The notes beneath the pieces were generated by a model. That model was given only the letters and a program-made list of their open reading frames with translations, was not told where the DNA came from and did not search any database. DNA of 64,000 bases from Chitinophaga sp. SYP-B3965 (lineage in GTDB: Bacteria; Bacteroidota; Bacteroidia; Chitinophagales; Chitinophagaceae): NCBI RefSeq assembly GCF_009647655.1, contig NZ_WJFD01000003.1:496001-560000 (forward strand), in the 5' to 3' direction. The translations under genes and the position numbers were made by a program. Positions 8,753 through 17,449 of this stretch are shown here, piece after piece; positions within the stretch are counted from its first letter, which is position 1, and each line of letters opens with the position of its first letter.

Positions 8753-10045
8753 TTAATCTTCTTTGATCACTACCTGTTCCATGCGGGGTGCAAATAAGTG
8801 CATGGCCACCCAGGCCAGCAGATACATGATACCACAGATAACGAACAGGATATTGTAACCCGCACCAATATTACCCAATGCTTTAAAGTGATCCAGTAAT
8901 CCACCTACAACTATCGGGAATAAAAGTCCTCCTACTGAGCCAGCCATACCTCCAATTCCTACAACAGAACTCAATGCAAACTTGGGGAACATATCAGAAG
9001 CAGTGGTGAAGATATTGGCAGACCATGCCTGATGCGCCGCTGCGGCCAGACTAACCAATCCCACTACTACCCACATATTTGTTGCATACTGTGTAAGCAT
9101 AATGGGCGTTACGCAAACTGCAAAAATGAGCATCGCTACTTTTCTTGCCTTGAATACCGGCCAGCCTTTGCTGATGAACCAGCCTGAAAGGTAACCACCA
9201 CCAATACTACCAATTGTAGTAGCTGTATAAACGATGATCAGCGGCAAACCCAGATTTTTCATATCCAGTTTGAAAGTAGTAGAGAAGTAAGAAGGCAGCC
9301 AGAATAAGAAGAACCACCAGATAGGATCTGTTAATAATTTACCAAATACAAATGCCCAGGTCTGACGGATACCAAACAGTTTTACCCAGGGCACTTTACG
9401 CTTGGCTTGTGATTCATCTTCCTGATCACTGTGAATATATGCATACTCTTCTTTAGACAATTTCTTATGCCTGGAAGGAATTTCATACATCACTATCCAG
9501 AATATCAGCCACACAAAACCAATAACACCTGTCCAGATAAAAGCTTCCTGCCAGCCATATGTTCCTGCAAGCCAGGGTACAATAGCAGGCGCGGCCACCG
9601 CTCCGATATTAGCACCGGAGTTAAATATACCCGTAGCTAATGCTCTTTCCTTTTTAGGGAACCATTCTGCTACAGATTTAATGGCCACCGGAAAGTTACC
9701 GGCTTCACCCAAACCTAATACTGCACGGGCAGCACCAAATCCGATGGTGGATTTAGCCAGGGCATGAGCCATGGCTGCGATGCTCCATACAACAATAGAT
9801 ACTGTATATCCCAACTTTGTACCTACTTTGTCCACAAAACGGCCGAACAGCAGCAATCCAAGTGCATAGCAACCTGAAAAGACCATTACGATCTGTCCGT
9901 ATTCACTTTCGGTCCAGTTAAATTCTTTTTCCAAGATTGGCTTCAGGATCCCAATTACCTGACGATCAATGTAGTTGATCGTGGTAGCAAAAAACAATAG
10001 TGCACAAACGCGCCAGCGATACCGCCCGATTACAGTGGAATTCAT
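8753..10045 (-). CDS. exuT: MFS hexuronate transporter
   Basis: 430 residues from the ATG at 10045 (MNSTVIGRYRWRV); an upstream in-frame ATG at 10111 would add 22 non-hydrophobic residues and overlap the operator, so the shorter form is preferred. Twelve hydrophobic segments and the loops GLGEAGNFPVAIKSVAEWFP and GIFNSGANIGAV are typical of ExuT in the anion:cation symporter branch of the major facilitator superfamily. It should import galacturonate and/or glucuronate with protons through the inner membrane. It is the last gene of the uxaB operon but carries its own LacI-type site 62 nt upstream, inside eda. Ends against the bidirectional terminator at 8691-8739. Confidence 0.9.
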   Translation of the reverse strand: MNSTVIGRYRWRVCALLFFATTINYIDRQVIGILKPILEKEFNWTESEYGQIVMVFSGCYALGLLLFGRFVDKVGTKLGYTVSIVVWSIAAMAHALAKSTIGFGAARAVLGLGEAGNFPVAIKSVAEWFPKKERALATGIFNSGANIGAVAAPAIVPWLAGTYGWQEAFIWTGVIGFVWLIFWIVMYEIPSRHKKLSKEEYAYIHSDQEDESQAKRKVPWVKLFGIRQTWAFVFGKLLTDPIWWFFLFWLPSYFSTTFKLDMKNLGLPLIIVYTATTIGSIGGGYLSGWFISKGWPVFKARKVAMLIFAVCVTPIMLTQYATNMWVVVGLVSLAAAAHQAWSANIFTTASDMFPKFALSSVVGIGGMAGSVGGLLFPIVVGGLLDHFKALGNIGAGYNILFVICGIMYLLAWVAMHLFAPRMEQVVIKED

Positions 10046-10085
10046 TTCAGATTGATTGTTTAGGATAAATACTTCGTCGGTTAAA

Positions 10086-10748
10086 TTACTGCAATGCCCT
10101 GATATATGCAAACGTTTGCGTCACTTTTGCACTTAACCCTTTCCAGTCCTTGTTATCAATAGTAGATTTAGACAGGAGATTAGATCCCATGCCTACGCAC
10201 ACTACGCCAGCATCAAACCAGGTTTGCAGGTTACTTTGTTCCGGTTCCACTCCCCCGGTTGGCATAAATCGGGTAGTGGGGAATAAGGGTTTGATGGCTT
10301 TTACAAAACCCGGCCCTAACGTACTGCCGGGGAATAATTTAACCAGCATAGCGCCGTTCTTTTCTGCCACCGCTATTTCAGACGGTGTCATACAGCCCGG
10401 CACCCAGAATATATTCTGTGATTTGCAATAACTCCCTGTTTCAGGATCCACGATGGGGCTCACAATAAAATCCGCTCCCATATCTGTGAACAACTTAGCG
10501 TCCGCTGCACTTTTGATTGTACCAATACCCAGGTACAGATCTGGCATGGTAGTAGTTTTCAGGTCACGAAGGCGGGCAAAGTTCTGCCGCGCATTCTCTC
10601 CGCGATTGGTGAATTCAAACACACGGATCCCCCCTTCATAACAGGCGCGCATTACATCACAACAAACTTCCGGATCATCATGATAGAATACCGGAACTAC
10701 TTTGGTGGATTCAAATGCTTTTAATACGATATCTGGCTGTGGTGTCAT
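10086..10748 (-). CDS. eda: KDPG/KHG aldolase
   Basis: A 220-residue class I aldolase with a TIM-barrel fold. Lys137 in MLVKLFPGS is the expected Schiff-base lysine, Glu45 lies in FEFTNRG, and the phosphate-binding PTGGVEPEQ follows. It splits 2-keto-3-deoxy-6-phosphogluconate into pyruvate and glyceraldehyde-3-phosphate, the last step of the island. It follows kdgK by 6 nt. The last ten codons contain the LacI-type palindrome 10107-10120, so this coding sequence also serves as a regulatory region for exuT. Confidence 0.94.
   Translation of the reverse strand: MTPQPDIVLKAFESTKVVPVFYHDDPEVCCDVMRACYEGGIRVFEFTNRGENARQNFARLRDLKTTTMPDLYLGIGTIKSAADAKLFTDMGADFIVSPIVDPETGSYCKSQNIFWVPGCMTPSEIAVAEKNGAMLVKLFPGSTLGPGFVKAIKPLFPTTRFMPTGGVEPEQSNLQTWFDAGVVCVGMGSNLLSKSTIDNKDWKGLSAKVTQTFAYIRALQ
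10107..10120. promoter_or_regulatory. Second LacI-type operator, inside the 3' end of eda
   Basis: TGCAAACGTTTGCG matches the palindrome at 6861-6874 in 13 of 14 positions (12-bp perfect core 10108-10119). It overlaps codons of eda and lies 62 nt before the exuT ATG, suggesting an internal promoter for the transporter. Confidence 0.65.
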
Positions 10749-10754
10749 TTTTTC

Positions 10755-11753
10755 TTACATCAATTGTGTGATCGATTCCTTTGCTGTCAAATTAAAATCA
10801 CCGGTACGGAACAGCTTGGTGTATGCTGCAGCAGCGGCATAGGAAATAGTTTCCTGGTCTGAGTATCCATTCAGGTTAGCATGGATGAGGCCGGCCATAA
10901 AACTGTCTCCGCTTCCTACCCTGTCTACCACTTCGTTTGTTTCATATTGTTTGGAAACAAACAGTTCTCCGTTCTTCCAATATACGGCATAATATAAATT
11001 ATGCGTAGGTGCACTGGAAAAACGGAAGGTAAATGCTACCCTGTTACAGGTTGGGAATTGCGCTACAATAGCTGCAGCTGCGTCTTTTGCCGCCTGCAGG
11101 TATTGTTCTTTTGTATCTGCTGCAATAGCATCCTGGTTAAGGGGTGTGCCTAACATCATGTTGGCAGCCCAGATATTTCCCATGATCACGTGGCAATACT
11201 TCGTTAGTTCCGGCATCACGCTGATGGGTTGCTGACCGTATTGCCAGAGTTTGCTGCGATAGTTCAGATCTGTGGAAATGGTCATTCCCTTGCGGGTAGC
11301 CGCTTCCAGTACTTCTTTACAAATGATCACGGCATCAGGATTCAGTGCTGGTGAAATAGCACTCCAATGGAACCATTTTGCATCGCCCAGCAGGGCATCC
11401 CAATTCACAGTACCGGGTTTGATCTCACTGAAGCTGGAATATTTGCGGTCGTACACAACTTCTGCATGTTTCAGATCAGATCCCTGTGCCAGGTAATAAG
11501 CGCCGATGCGGTCTCCTCCCCATAACATCCTGTCCGTCTGAATACCAATTGTTTGCAACTGTTCCAGTATCTGGCGGCTCAATCCGTTTTCCGGTGCTTT
11601 ACTGATATACGCTACTGTATTTCCCCATGTGGCTAAGGCTGCGGCTACATTAGCTTCTGCGCCTCCAACAAAAAGGGCTGCACGATGCTGCGTCCATTCC
11701 GGGGAAAGACGCAGTAATATTTCTCCAAAAGTTATAACTGATACAGGTTGCAT
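10755..11753 (-). CDS. kdgK: 2-keto-3-deoxygluconate kinase (PfkB family)
   Basis: A 332-residue ribokinase-fold kinase. The N-terminal signature is FVGGAEANVAAAL (28-40); the ATP-site motif VGSGDSFMAGL carries the catalytic base Asp283. KdgK phosphorylates 2-keto-3-deoxygluconate to KDPG. Its ATG overlaps the uxaC stop by one base (TAATG), implying translational coupling, and eda follows 6 nt later. Another PfkB sugar specificity is conceivable, but the neighbours leave little doubt. Confidence 0.93.
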   Translation of the reverse strand: MQPVSVITFGEILLRLSPEWTQHRAALFVGGAEANVAAALATWGNTVAYISKAPENGLSRQILEQLQTIGIQTDRMLWGGDRIGAYYLAQGSDLKHAEVVYDRKYSSFSEIKPGTVNWDALLGDAKWFHWSAISPALNPDAVIICKEVLEAATRKGMTISTDLNYRSKLWQYGQQPISVMPELTKYCHVIMGNIWAANMMLGTPLNQDAIAADTKEQYLQAAKDAAAAIVAQFPTCNRVAFTFRFSSAPTHNLYYAVYWKNGELFVSKQYETNEVVDRVGSGDSFMAGLIHANLNGYSDQETISYAAAAAYTKLFRTGDFNLTAKESITQLM

Positions 11754-13147
11754 TAGAAATTAAAATAGGCTTTAGCGTTGTTGTAACTGATATCCTGCAC
11801 CATCTTTCCTAACCATGGTACATCACCTGGCAGTTCGCCGTTCTCTACATCATTGCCGATCAAATTACACAATATTCTCCTGAAATACTCATGCCTGGAA
11901 TAAGACAGGAAACTCCGGGAATCCGTTAACATGCCTACAAATCTGCTCAAAAGGCCCATATTGCTGAGGGCATTCATTTGTTTCTCCATGCCATCCTTCT
12001 GATCCAGGAACCACCATCCGGAACCGAACTGCATTTTACCTGCAACTGTTCCATCCTGGAAATTCCCTACCATGGTAGCATATACTTCGTTATGAGAAGG
12101 ATTGAGATTATATACGATGGTCTTTGCCAGTTTATCCTCTTTATCCAATCTGTCAAAGAAACGGCTCATCGCTTCTGCCATAGGCCAGTCACCGATAGAA
12201 TCAACACCCGCATCTGCTCCTAAACGTTTCAGCAAACGGGAATTATTATTACGGATAGCACCAGCGTGAAACTGTTGCGCCCAGCCTTTTTCATGGTTCC
12301 AGAGGCAGATGAAATGCAGGGTAGCAGATTTGAACATAGCTACAGCCGCATCATCCAGTTGTTTACCAGCTATTACATCTTTGAATGCACTCTCTAATGC
12401 AGCTTCTGTAAAGTCAGCATAAATGAAGAAGTTAAGACCATGGTCAGAAAGCCTTCCGCCATGTGCATGAAAATAATCATGCCTATTCTTCAATGCTGCC
12501 AGTAAAGCGCTGTAGCTGTTGATATCAATATCCGCGGCTGCACCCAGCTTCTGTAAATATGTTTTGTAGCTAGCAGGATCTTCTACTGCCATGGCTTTAT
12601 CCGGACGGAAAGTAGGTAATACTTTAGTGGCCAAACCTTGTTTGCTGATCGCTTCATGATGCGTAAGCGGATCTGCAGGATCATCTGTTGTGCAGAGTGC
12701 ATCTACTTTATAATGTTTCAATAAAGATTTGGTGCTGAACTGCGGCAGCTGTGCATTACAGGTTTCGTATATGCTGGCGGCGTTATTCCCGTTCAGTACT
12801 TCTTTTATGCCGAAGGGATTCAGCAGTTCCATATGCGTCCAGTGATACAAAGGATTACGCATAGTATAGGGCACTGTTTCTGCCCATACTTTGAACTTAG
12901 TCCAGTCATCAGTGGCACCGGTAATGAGTTCTTCATTCACTCCGTTGGCACGCATGGCACGCCATTTATAATGATCGCCTTTTAACCAGGCTTCTGTAAT
13001 TGTGGTAAACTGACGGTCACTTGCTATTTCATCGGGCGGCAGGTGATTATGATAATCAATTACCGGCATCTCCTTCGCGAAGTCGTGATATAAACGTTTG
13101 GCCGTTTCTGTTTTGAGTAAAAAGTCTTCCGATAAGAAAGTTTTCAT
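11753..13147 (-). CDS. uxaC: Uronate isomerase
   Basis: A 464-residue enzyme of the amidohydrolase-like superfamily; the N-terminal metal motif DYHNHLPP (His33, His35) is present and the length equals the family norm. UxaC converts D-galacturonate to D-tagaturonate and D-glucuronate to D-fructuronate in the cytoplasm. Second gene of the operon, 8 nt after uxaB; its stop overlaps the kdgK start. Confidence 0.96.
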   Translation of the reverse strand: MKTFLSEDFLLKTETAKRLYHDFAKEMPVIDYHNHLPPDEIASDRQFTTITEAWLKGDHYKWRAMRANGVNEELITGATDDWTKFKVWAETVPYTMRNPLYHWTHMELLNPFGIKEVLNGNNAASIYETCNAQLPQFSTKSLLKHYKVDALCTTDDPADPLTHHEAISKQGLATKVLPTFRPDKAMAVEDPASYKTYLQKLGAAADIDINSYSALLAALKNRHDYFHAHGGRLSDHGLNFFIYADFTEAALESAFKDVIAGKQLDDAAVAMFKSATLHFICLWNHEKGWAQQFHAGAIRNNNSRLLKRLGADAGVDSIGDWPMAEAMSRFFDRLDKEDKLAKTIVYNLNPSHNEVYATMVGNFQDGTVAGKMQFGSGWWFLDQKDGMEKQMNALSNMGLLSRFVGMLTDSRSFLSYSRHEYFRRILCNLIGNDVENGELPGDVPWLGKMVQDISYNNAKAYFNF

Positions 13148-13155
13148 TGCGCTGC

Positions 13156-14625
13156 TTATAAAACCTTAGAGTGATTGGTGACATATGCTTTCACACCATT
13201 CTGCATCATACCAACGAGATGATCTGTTACGGTATCTGCAAAACCGGGAATATTATTAAGATCCGTATCCCAGAGGCGGCTATCTCCGCAAATATTGCGG
13301 ACCATACCTGAAACCTCTGTGTAGCCGGGTGTTTCAACCGATTGCCAATAGGCTGCAAAAATAGGCGCGTTTTCATCCGTGATATCATAGAATGCATCTT
13401 TGCGCTGCCCCTGGTATTTACCATCCGTTACCTTCACGGGTTTCAGGAAAAGCAAAGCGGCGGCGAACCCTAAGATCAGCATTTCCGGCAATACACCTTT
13501 TGCTTCCCGGTAACGCAGTAAGGTCTGCACATTACGGGCATTCATTTTGGAGCTTTGCTGGAAGGTAATACTTATGAGCTTATGTTCAATGGATGGATTG
13601 GCGAAACGGTCCAGCACATCCTGCGCAAATACGGCCGTTTGTGGCCCTAATGCAGAGAGTGTGGGCAAGATCTCATCTAACACCGCAGTCTGGAAAAAAC
13701 GGCGCATATAGGCATCCTGCATACATTCATACACTGTGTTCAATCCTGAGAGGTAACCCAGGCAAACGGCTGCGGTATGACTTCCGTTCAAGATCCTTAA
13801 TTTTTGCTCGCGGTAAGGTGTGATACTGGGTGCAATCAGCATCCTGGAATCCACCTCGTGGAAGGACAGTTTTTGGGCGATGGTGTCATCCCCTTCAATA
13901 GCCCAGAGGAGGAATGGTTCGGAATCGATCCACAACTCATCTTCATAACCAGCTTCTTCCCAGCATTCTTTCAGGTTCTTTGGTTTACCGGGTACGATCC
14001 TGTCTACCAGTGAACTGCAAAAACGGTTGGCGGAGGAGATCCAATCAATGAATTCCTTCGGCATCTGGTTGAAGGCGGCCAATTGGAGCACGATCTCTTT
14101 CAGGAGTTTGCCATTATCCACCACGAGTTCCGTGGGTATGATCACAAATCCCTGTGCCGGAAGTTTCCGGTATCGTTCAAAAAGGATGGCCAGCAATTTA
14201 CCAGGAAAGGATGCGGGCACCCCGGCGGCTACATTTTCCTCCACATACTGGATCCCCACTTCGGTTGTGTTGGATACGATAATCTCCAGGCCCGGCTGCG
14301 TGGCAGCCTCTAATATTGCTTCCCACTCTGCATTCGATTGCAATACACGGCTAATAGAAGCATTTACCAGGTATTGATCTACCGGCTCCCCTTGAGAAAT
14401 TCCTTTAATATGTGTAGTGTAAAGGCCGTCTTGTGCAGCAAAATCGCCTGCCGGCCCATCTGTGGATTTTACCACAACAACCCGTCCCTGGAAGAGACCT
14501 TTCTTGTTCGCCTTGTCTATCAGGTAATCTACCAATCCCCTCAAAAGCACGCCTGTACCAAACTGCAGCACTTTTTCAGGATAATGGAAGTATTCAGGTG
14601 TAATGCCCCAGGCGGGGTTGTTCAT
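13156..14625 (-). CDS. uxaB: Tagaturonate reductase (altronate oxidoreductase)
   Basis: 489 residues from the ATG at 14625 (MNNPAWGITPEYFHYPEKV); the frame stays open upstream to 14763 but those residues are not family-like. It is a long-chain mannitol-dehydrogenase-type enzyme: N-terminal Rossmann motif FGTGVLLRGL and the catalytic KLRILNGSH (Lys, Asn, His). UxaB reduces D-tagaturonate to D-altronate with NADH, providing UxaA's substrate. First gene of uxaB-uxaC-kdgK-eda-exuT. The upstream spacer has no copy of the TGCAAACGTTTGCA site. The related fructuronate reductase UxuB is less likely given UxaA nearby. Confidence 0.92.
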   Translation of the reverse strand: MNNPAWGITPEYFHYPEKVLQFGTGVLLRGLVDYLIDKANKKGLFQGRVVVVKSTDGPAGDFAAQDGLYTTHIKGISQGEPVDQYLVNASISRVLQSNAEWEAILEAATQPGLEIIVSNTTEVGIQYVEENVAAGVPASFPGKLLAILFERYRKLPAQGFVIIPTELVVDNGKLLKEIVLQLAAFNQMPKEFIDWISSANRFCSSLVDRIVPGKPKNLKECWEEAGYEDELWIDSEPFLLWAIEGDDTIAQKLSFHEVDSRMLIAPSITPYREQKLRILNGSHTAAVCLGYLSGLNTVYECMQDAYMRRFFQTAVLDEILPTLSALGPQTAVFAQDVLDRFANPSIEHKLISITFQQSSKMNARNVQTLLRYREAKGVLPEMLILGFAAALLFLKPVKVTDGKYQGQRKDAFYDITDENAPIFAAYWQSVETPGYTEVSGMVRNICGDSRLWDTDLNNIPGFADTVTDHLVGMMQNGVKAYVTNHSKVL

Positions 14626-14891
14626 AACGTGTTTTCTATTCAATCTCGAAAGCATGCATGCGAAATTTATTAAATAACTAAACTGTTCAGCCAATAAATA
14701 TATAACTAGGTATTCAAATTCTTGACAATTTACTAAAGATTTTGTGGAATTAATGCAAATCAATCGTTGTAAATCGTTGATAGGTGAATATTTATCCAGT
14801 ATTGGGTAAAATCCCGGCTATATGCGTATTGACAGTATCTATAAGCATTTGGCAGGATTTCAGTAATTTTGCATCCTTAATCAATTAACAG
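14626..14891. other. Divergent spacer between uxaB and mnmA
   Basis: This AT-rich 266-bp spacer must hold promoters for both directions. Seen in it: a 10-bp palindrome GCATGCATGC at 14652-14661, 27 nt before uxaB and flanked on each side by CGAAA, and the mnmA -7 element at 14864-14871. No coding sequence was recognised. Confidence 0.6.
14864..14871 (+). promoter_or_regulatory. -7 element of mnmA
   Basis: TAATTTTG fits TAnnTTTG exactly, 20 nt before the mnmA ATG. A TTTG at 14848-14851 is nearer than the usual -33 spacing. Confidence 0.55.
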
Positions 14892-15983
14892 ATGAGCAAG
14901 CTTGGAAAAGTGCTGGTTGCCATGAGCGGGGGGATTGACAGTACTGTCACTGCCCTGATGCTGAATGCGCAAGGCTATGAAGTGGTGGGCATCACCATGA
15001 AGACCTGGGATTACGCGTCTGCCGGTCCTTCCAAGAAGGAAACGGGCTGCTGTAACCTGGACTCTTTCAATGACGCCCGGGCTGCTGCCGTACATCATGG
15101 TTTTCCGCACTTCATTTTAGATATACGGGATGAGTTCGGTGACTTTGTGATCAACAACTTCGTGGACGAATATATTGCCGGCCGCACGCCTAATCCGTGT
15201 GTGTTGTGCAATACACATATAAAATGGCGCGCCCTTATGAAACGGGCAGATGCGCTGGATTGTGAATTCATTGCTACCGGCCACTACGCTAAACTCCGCG
15301 AGGAGAATGGCCGTGGGGTGATCAGCAAAGGAGTGGATGAAACCAAAGACCAGAGTTATGTGCTCTGGGGCCTGGATCAGGATGTGGTGAAACGCACCAT
15401 GCTACCCCTGGGTGGATACCGTAAAACGGAGATCCGCCAGATGGCGATGGACTTCGGCTATCCTGAACTGGCTAAAAAAGCGGAGAGCTATGAGATCTGC
15501 TTTGTGCCGGACAATGACTACCGTGGATTCCTGAAACGTAAAGTAGAAGGTCTGGAAGAAAGAGTGAACGGTGGCAACTTTGTACTGGCAGACGGTACGA
15601 TTGTAGGGAAACATAAAGGTTATCCTTTCTATACTATCGGCCAGCGTAAAGGACTGGACATTGCAATGGGTAAACCCATCTTTGTTACAGAGATCATCCC
15701 GGAAACCAATACCATCGTATTGGGAGAGGAACATGAGCTGAACCGCAGCGAAATGACGGTGGGTGGTATCAACTTTGGTAAATATGATCACCTGCCAGAG
15801 GGCATGGAGTCTATTGTGAAGATCCGGTATAAGGATAAAGGTGCGCTTGCCAATGTTTACGGTGGGGCGGATAATACGGTGAAAGTTAATTTCTACGAGC
15901 AGGTAAAGGGTATTGCGCCTGGCCAGTCTGCCGTGTTTTATGAAGGAGATGATGTTTTAGGCGGTGGGGTCATTCGCCGGTAA
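14892..15983 (+). CDS. mnmA: tRNA-specific 2-thiouridylase
   Basis: A 363-residue PP-loop ATPase. SGGIDS (12-17) binds ATP, and Cys106 (CVLCNTHIKW) and Cys203 (YEICFVPDNDY) match the catalytic cysteine pair of E. coli MnmA. It adds sulfur at C2 of the wobble uridine in tRNAs for Lys, Glu and Gln, in the cytoplasm. Full length with the C-terminal beta-barrel domain. It is a single-gene unit: divergent from uxaB and closed by the hairpin at 16091-16122, with a repeat array between stop and hairpin. Confidence 0.97.
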   Translation: MSKLGKVLVAMSGGIDSTVTALMLNAQGYEVVGITMKTWDYASAGPSKKETGCCNLDSFNDARAAAVHHGFPHFILDIRDEFGDFVINNFVDEYIAGRTPNPCVLCNTHIKWRALMKRADALDCEFIATGHYAKLREENGRGVISKGVDETKDQSYVLWGLDQDVVKRTMLPLGGYRKTEIRQMAMDFGYPELAKKAESYEICFVPDNDYRGFLKRKVEGLEERVNGGNFVLADGTIVGKHKGYPFYTIGQRKGLDIAMGKPIFVTEIIPETNTIVLGEEHELNRSEMTVGGINFGKYDHLPEGMESIVKIRYKDKGALANVYGGADNTVKVNFYEQVKGIAPGQSAVFYEGDDVLGGGVIRR

Positions 15984-15986
15984 TCA

Positions 15987-16085
15987 GCCTTTTACGGCCT
16001 TGTATTGGCCTTGTAATGGCCTTACACGGCCTCGTGACAGCCTCTATCGGCCTTGCACCAGCCTTGAGCCAGCCTCGTTCGGCCT
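15987..16085. repeat. Ten-copy GCCT array phased at 10-11 bp
   Basis: GCCT starts at 15987, 15997, 16008, 16019, 16029, 16040, 16050, 16061, 16072 and 16082. The steps are 10, 11, 11, 10, 11, 10, 11, 11 and 10 (mean 10.6), close to one B-DNA turn. The core is (G/A)GCCT(T/C); the intervening 5-6 bases vary. The period is not a multiple of three, so it is not a coding repeat. It fills the space between the mnmA stop and its terminator and would be transcribed. Confidence 0.85.
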
Positions 16086-16090
16086 TTTTA

Positions 16091-16122
16091 AAGGGCCGTC
16101 TCAGTAAAAAGAGACGGCCCTT
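16091..16122 (+). terminator. Intrinsic terminator of mnmA
   Basis: A 12-bp stem AAGGGCCGTCTC (16091-16102) pairs with 16111-16122 across an 8-nt loop and runs into TTTTTTATT. Strong rho-independent terminator. Confidence 0.92.
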
Positions 16123-16160
16123 TTTTATTATGTTAAATAGCTTTTACAGATCAGCCATGG

Positions 16161-16240
16161 TTGCTTCATCCAAGCTTCATCCTTGCTTCATGTTGCATAT
16201 CAGAGCGGGTTTAAGCTACTTTGAAGCTAGGATGAAGCAA
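16161..16240. repeat. 11-bp GCTTCAT repeats in a long inverted repeat
   Basis: GCTTCAT occurs at 16163, 16174 and 16185 (11-bp steps). On the opposite strand GCTTC-type copies lie 11 bp apart at 16223-16238. Bases 16161-16179 pair with 16222-16240 in 18 of 19 positions with a 42-nt loop. The array sits between the mnmA terminator and the rsmB-like stop. Confidence 0.8.
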
Positions 16241-16243
16241 GGA

Positions 16244-17383
16244 TTAACTTTTTTTTGCTACCGCCACAAACATCGTATCCGCATTCCGCTCATAGCCACT
16301 GATAATTCCGCTCTCTTCGATCTTTAACCCACATTCCTTTTCCAGAAATGCCACCGCATCTTCATTCTCTTCTTTGAACACAGAACAGGTAATATAGATC
16401 AACGTTCCCCCAGGCGCCAGGAAAGGCGCCACATTACGGGCAATCTTTTTTTGCAGGGCAGCATACTCTCCTATCTGTGCTTCCTTAAAGAAGGTACTGC
16501 TTTCCGGCGTACGCCCCCAGGTACCGGAACCACTGCAGGGAGCATCCAGTATGATGCCGGAAAACTGGGGTAATTTTAAGGAAGGAGCGGTTAGATCCAG
16601 CACTTTGGAAGTATAATTCTTCAAACCAGCCTCCGCAAAACGTTTACGGAGATTTTCCAGGATACTCGCCCGTACATCGCTGGCGAACAAATTAACAGCT
16701 GGCTGCAGATCATGGAGGAGGATGGATTTCCCCCCACTGGCTGCACAACAATCCCACCAATGTTCTCCTGCCTTTGGATGAAAGCGGAGCCCTGTTTCCT
16801 GCGAGGACAAGTCCTGGATCTCATACCAGCTTTTATCCGGGAAGATCAGTTCTGTTTTGGTGCCATTGGGTAATGCTATCGTATTAGCACCGATCTGCTC
16901 ATAGTTGTAATTACCTTCCAGCAAACGCAGGATGGCAGGTAATTTACCAGGCCGGGCACGTAAGAATAATTTGGGTTGTTGCAGGAAGGAACGGGTGAAT
17001 TTCTCCGGATCGATGCCGGTGGAAAGGTGAGACGCGAAAGGGAAAGCTTCCGCTGCATTCCAGAGAAGCTTCAAAAAAGCAAGTTTATCATCAAAAGAAG
17101 CACCCGTATCCCACTCCGGTTTAAAGAAAGATAACAACTCATCAGGGGCCTGCTCACAAAGTAAAGTGCCCAGCAGTATCCTTTCTTTTACCGGCAGGGC
17201 TCGTTGCCAGTGCCCCAGCCGGAAGTAGTGATAGACCAGTTGCTGTATCCTTCGCCTATCCCGGCTGCCCATATGCGGATGCGCCTTGAAGAATGTTTTA
17301 AGGTAATGATGCAGGGGTAAACTTCCGTTATAACCTGTAATGATCTTCTCTGCGGCAATGATGTAATTTTCCCAACGCGTCAT
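16244..17383 (-). CDS. RsmB/NOP-family RNA cytosine-C5 methyltransferase
   Basis: 379 residues from the ATG at 17383 (MTRWENYIIAAEKII); an in-frame ATG 15 codons earlier would reach into the divergent promoter region. The SAM-dependent methyltransferase domain is C-terminal. LDAPCSGSGTW contains motif IV with its cysteine, and ITCSVFKEENEDA holds the motif VI catalytic cysteine, both typical of m5C RNA methyltransferases. The N-terminal 130 residues are helical. Likely target is rRNA, but bacterial members differ (RsmB, RsmF), so no symbol is given. Monocistronic; divergent from the serine hydrolase with 66 bp between starts. Confidence 0.88.
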   Translation of the reverse strand: MTRWENYIIAAEKIITGYNGSLPLHHYLKTFFKAHPHMGSRDRRRIQQLVYHYFRLGHWQRALPVKERILLGTLLCEQAPDELLSFFKPEWDTGASFDDKLAFLKLLWNAAEAFPFASHLSTGIDPEKFTRSFLQQPKLFLRARPGKLPAILRLLEGNYNYEQIGANTIALPNGTKTELIFPDKSWYEIQDLSSQETGLRFHPKAGEHWWDCCAASGGKSILLHDLQPAVNLFASDVRASILENLRKRFAEAGLKNYTSKVLDLTAPSLKLPQFSGIILDAPCSGSGTWGRTPESSTFFKEAQIGEYAALQKKIARNVAPFLAPGGTLIYITCSVFKEENEDAVAFLEKECGLKIEESGIISGYERNADTMFVAVAKKS

Positions 17384-17449
17384 GTGCGCAAAGATAGGGA
17401 TACTCGCCTCTTTTTTTATTATCTTCATATCAACCTAAACCTTGCTCCA

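Noticed and set aside
10046..10111. 22-residue extension of exuT
   Set aside because: It would overlap eda and the operator, and the residues do not look like the transporter N-terminus.
12100..13110. AAACGTTT-containing palindromes inside uxaC (for example near 13092)
   Set aside because: They lack the TGC/GCA arms of the two operator sites and lie in coding sequence without a nearby start.
14626..14763. N-terminal extension of uxaB
   Set aside because: The added residues are not family-like and would consume the promoter region; the ATG at 14625 begins the conserved sequence.
16016..16327. Open frame over the GCCT array and GCTTCAT repeats
   Set aside because: It runs through a terminator hairpin, the repeats are not in codon register, and the peptide resembles nothing.
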